A DNA stretch of 64,000 nucleotides from positions 62,001-126,000 of the forward strand of contig NZ_JAKSYJ010000119.1 in the NCBI RefSeq assembly GCF_022829365.1, written 5' to 3'. Below, in pieces: positions 63,862 to 64,000 of the stretch. Numbering within the stretch: position 1 is the stretch's first letter; every line of letters starts with the position of its first letter. The DNA is from Methylobacterium sp. J-077. Lineage in GTDB: Bacteria; Pseudomonadota; Alphaproteobacteria; Rhizobiales; Beijerinckiaceae. The notes under the pieces were generated by a model, which did no database searches, was not told the origin of the DNA, and saw only the letters and a program-made list of their open reading frames with translations. The translations under genes and the position numbers were made by a program.

Positions 63862-64000
63862 TCAGCTCGGCGACAGCAGCCGCACCATCTCGAACAGGTC
63901 GTCGCCCTTCAGCGGCGCCCAGCCGAGCCACCGCCGGATCAGCGCGTAGCTCAGGCACAGCACAAGCGCGCAGCCGAGGACGGCCAGGGCGAACAACTCG
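63862..64000 (-). CDS. Partial membrane protein, 5' end outside window
   Basis: The minus strand is open from the window edge to TGA at 63862-63864. It encodes a C-terminal segment of about 45 residues with a membrane span (FALAVLGCALVLCLSYALI) and a charged tail (KGDDLFEMVRLLSPS). No family can be assigned from this fragment. Confidence 0.45.
   Translation of the reverse strand, partial: ELFALAVLGCALVLCLSYALIRRWLGWAPLKGDDLFEMVRLLSPS

Noticed and set aside
63626-63958. A 110-codon minus-strand frame at the right edge
   Set aside because: Its arginine/proline-rich product looks like a shadow, and it overlaps the hydrophobic 29-residue frame and the end of the GDPD gene.

Overview
The window is high-GC alphaproteobacterial chromosome, most likely from Methylobacterium or a close Methylobacteriaceae relative. 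This rests on the coding style, the conserved orders dapF-mtaB-ftsY-yciB and tig-clpP-clpX-lon, a PII/GSII/DUF2735/GSI glutamine synthetase locus typical of Rhizobiales, a FdhF/YdeP-type molybdoprotein, and dispersed Rhizobiales-style palindromes. No species can be assigned from sequence alone.

Layout. 1-7.8 kb is accessory: a partial conserved hypothetical, two AraC regulators, a quinone-oxidoreductase-like enzyme, a small NADP oxidoreductase divergent from a frameshifted LysR regulator, and an SDR divergent from an AraC regulator. 7.9-15.2 kb is housekeeping: ccmC-ccmD-ccmG, yciB, ftsY, mtaB and dapF, with a vapBC module and an RluA-type pseudouridine synthase placed among them on the other strand. 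15.4-19.7 kb holds a secreted GyrI-like protein, an endonuclease III-like protein, trpS, a haloacid dehalogenase and tam. 20.5-26.4 kb is the branched-chain amino acid region: ilvB-ilvN, then mazEF, a GST and a TetR gene, then ilvC, all on the minus strand. ilvB has a promoter, a 16-residue Val-Leu-Ile-Val leader peptide and a terminator, so it looks like an attenuator. 26.5-32.5 kb has an amidase, a second mazEF, pyrE-pyrC, aroQ, a BKACE enzyme, tRNA-Gly and a thiamine-binding protein. 32.6-43.4 kb has a FdhF/YdeP oxidoreductase, a pentapeptide-repeat membrane protein with a channel-like tail, ohrR, selA, an SDR, a hydrolase, a PLP enzyme, a frameshifted AraC gene, tRNA-Val and a racemase-like protein. 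43.5-50 kb is the proteostasis block lon-clpX-clpP-tig and tRNA-Leu. 50.2-57.2 kb has a copper-site-less multicopper-oxidase-like protein, the NAD(P)HX repair enzyme and the glutamine synthetase locus. 57.3-58.3 kb is a small AT-rich island carrying a broken RNase A-like polymorphic toxin and its presumed immunity gene. 58.4-64 kb has metabolic and membrane genes and ends inside a minus-strand gene.

The most notable items are the toxin/immunity island, whose toxin frame is interrupted by one in-frame TAA with the conserved C-terminus intact beyond it; the ilvBN leader-peptide attenuator; the channel-like pentapeptide protein lacking a K+ filter; the MCO-fold protein lacking its type 1 copper site; two frameshifted regulators; three toxin-antitoxin modules within 20 kb; and several palindromic repeat elements.
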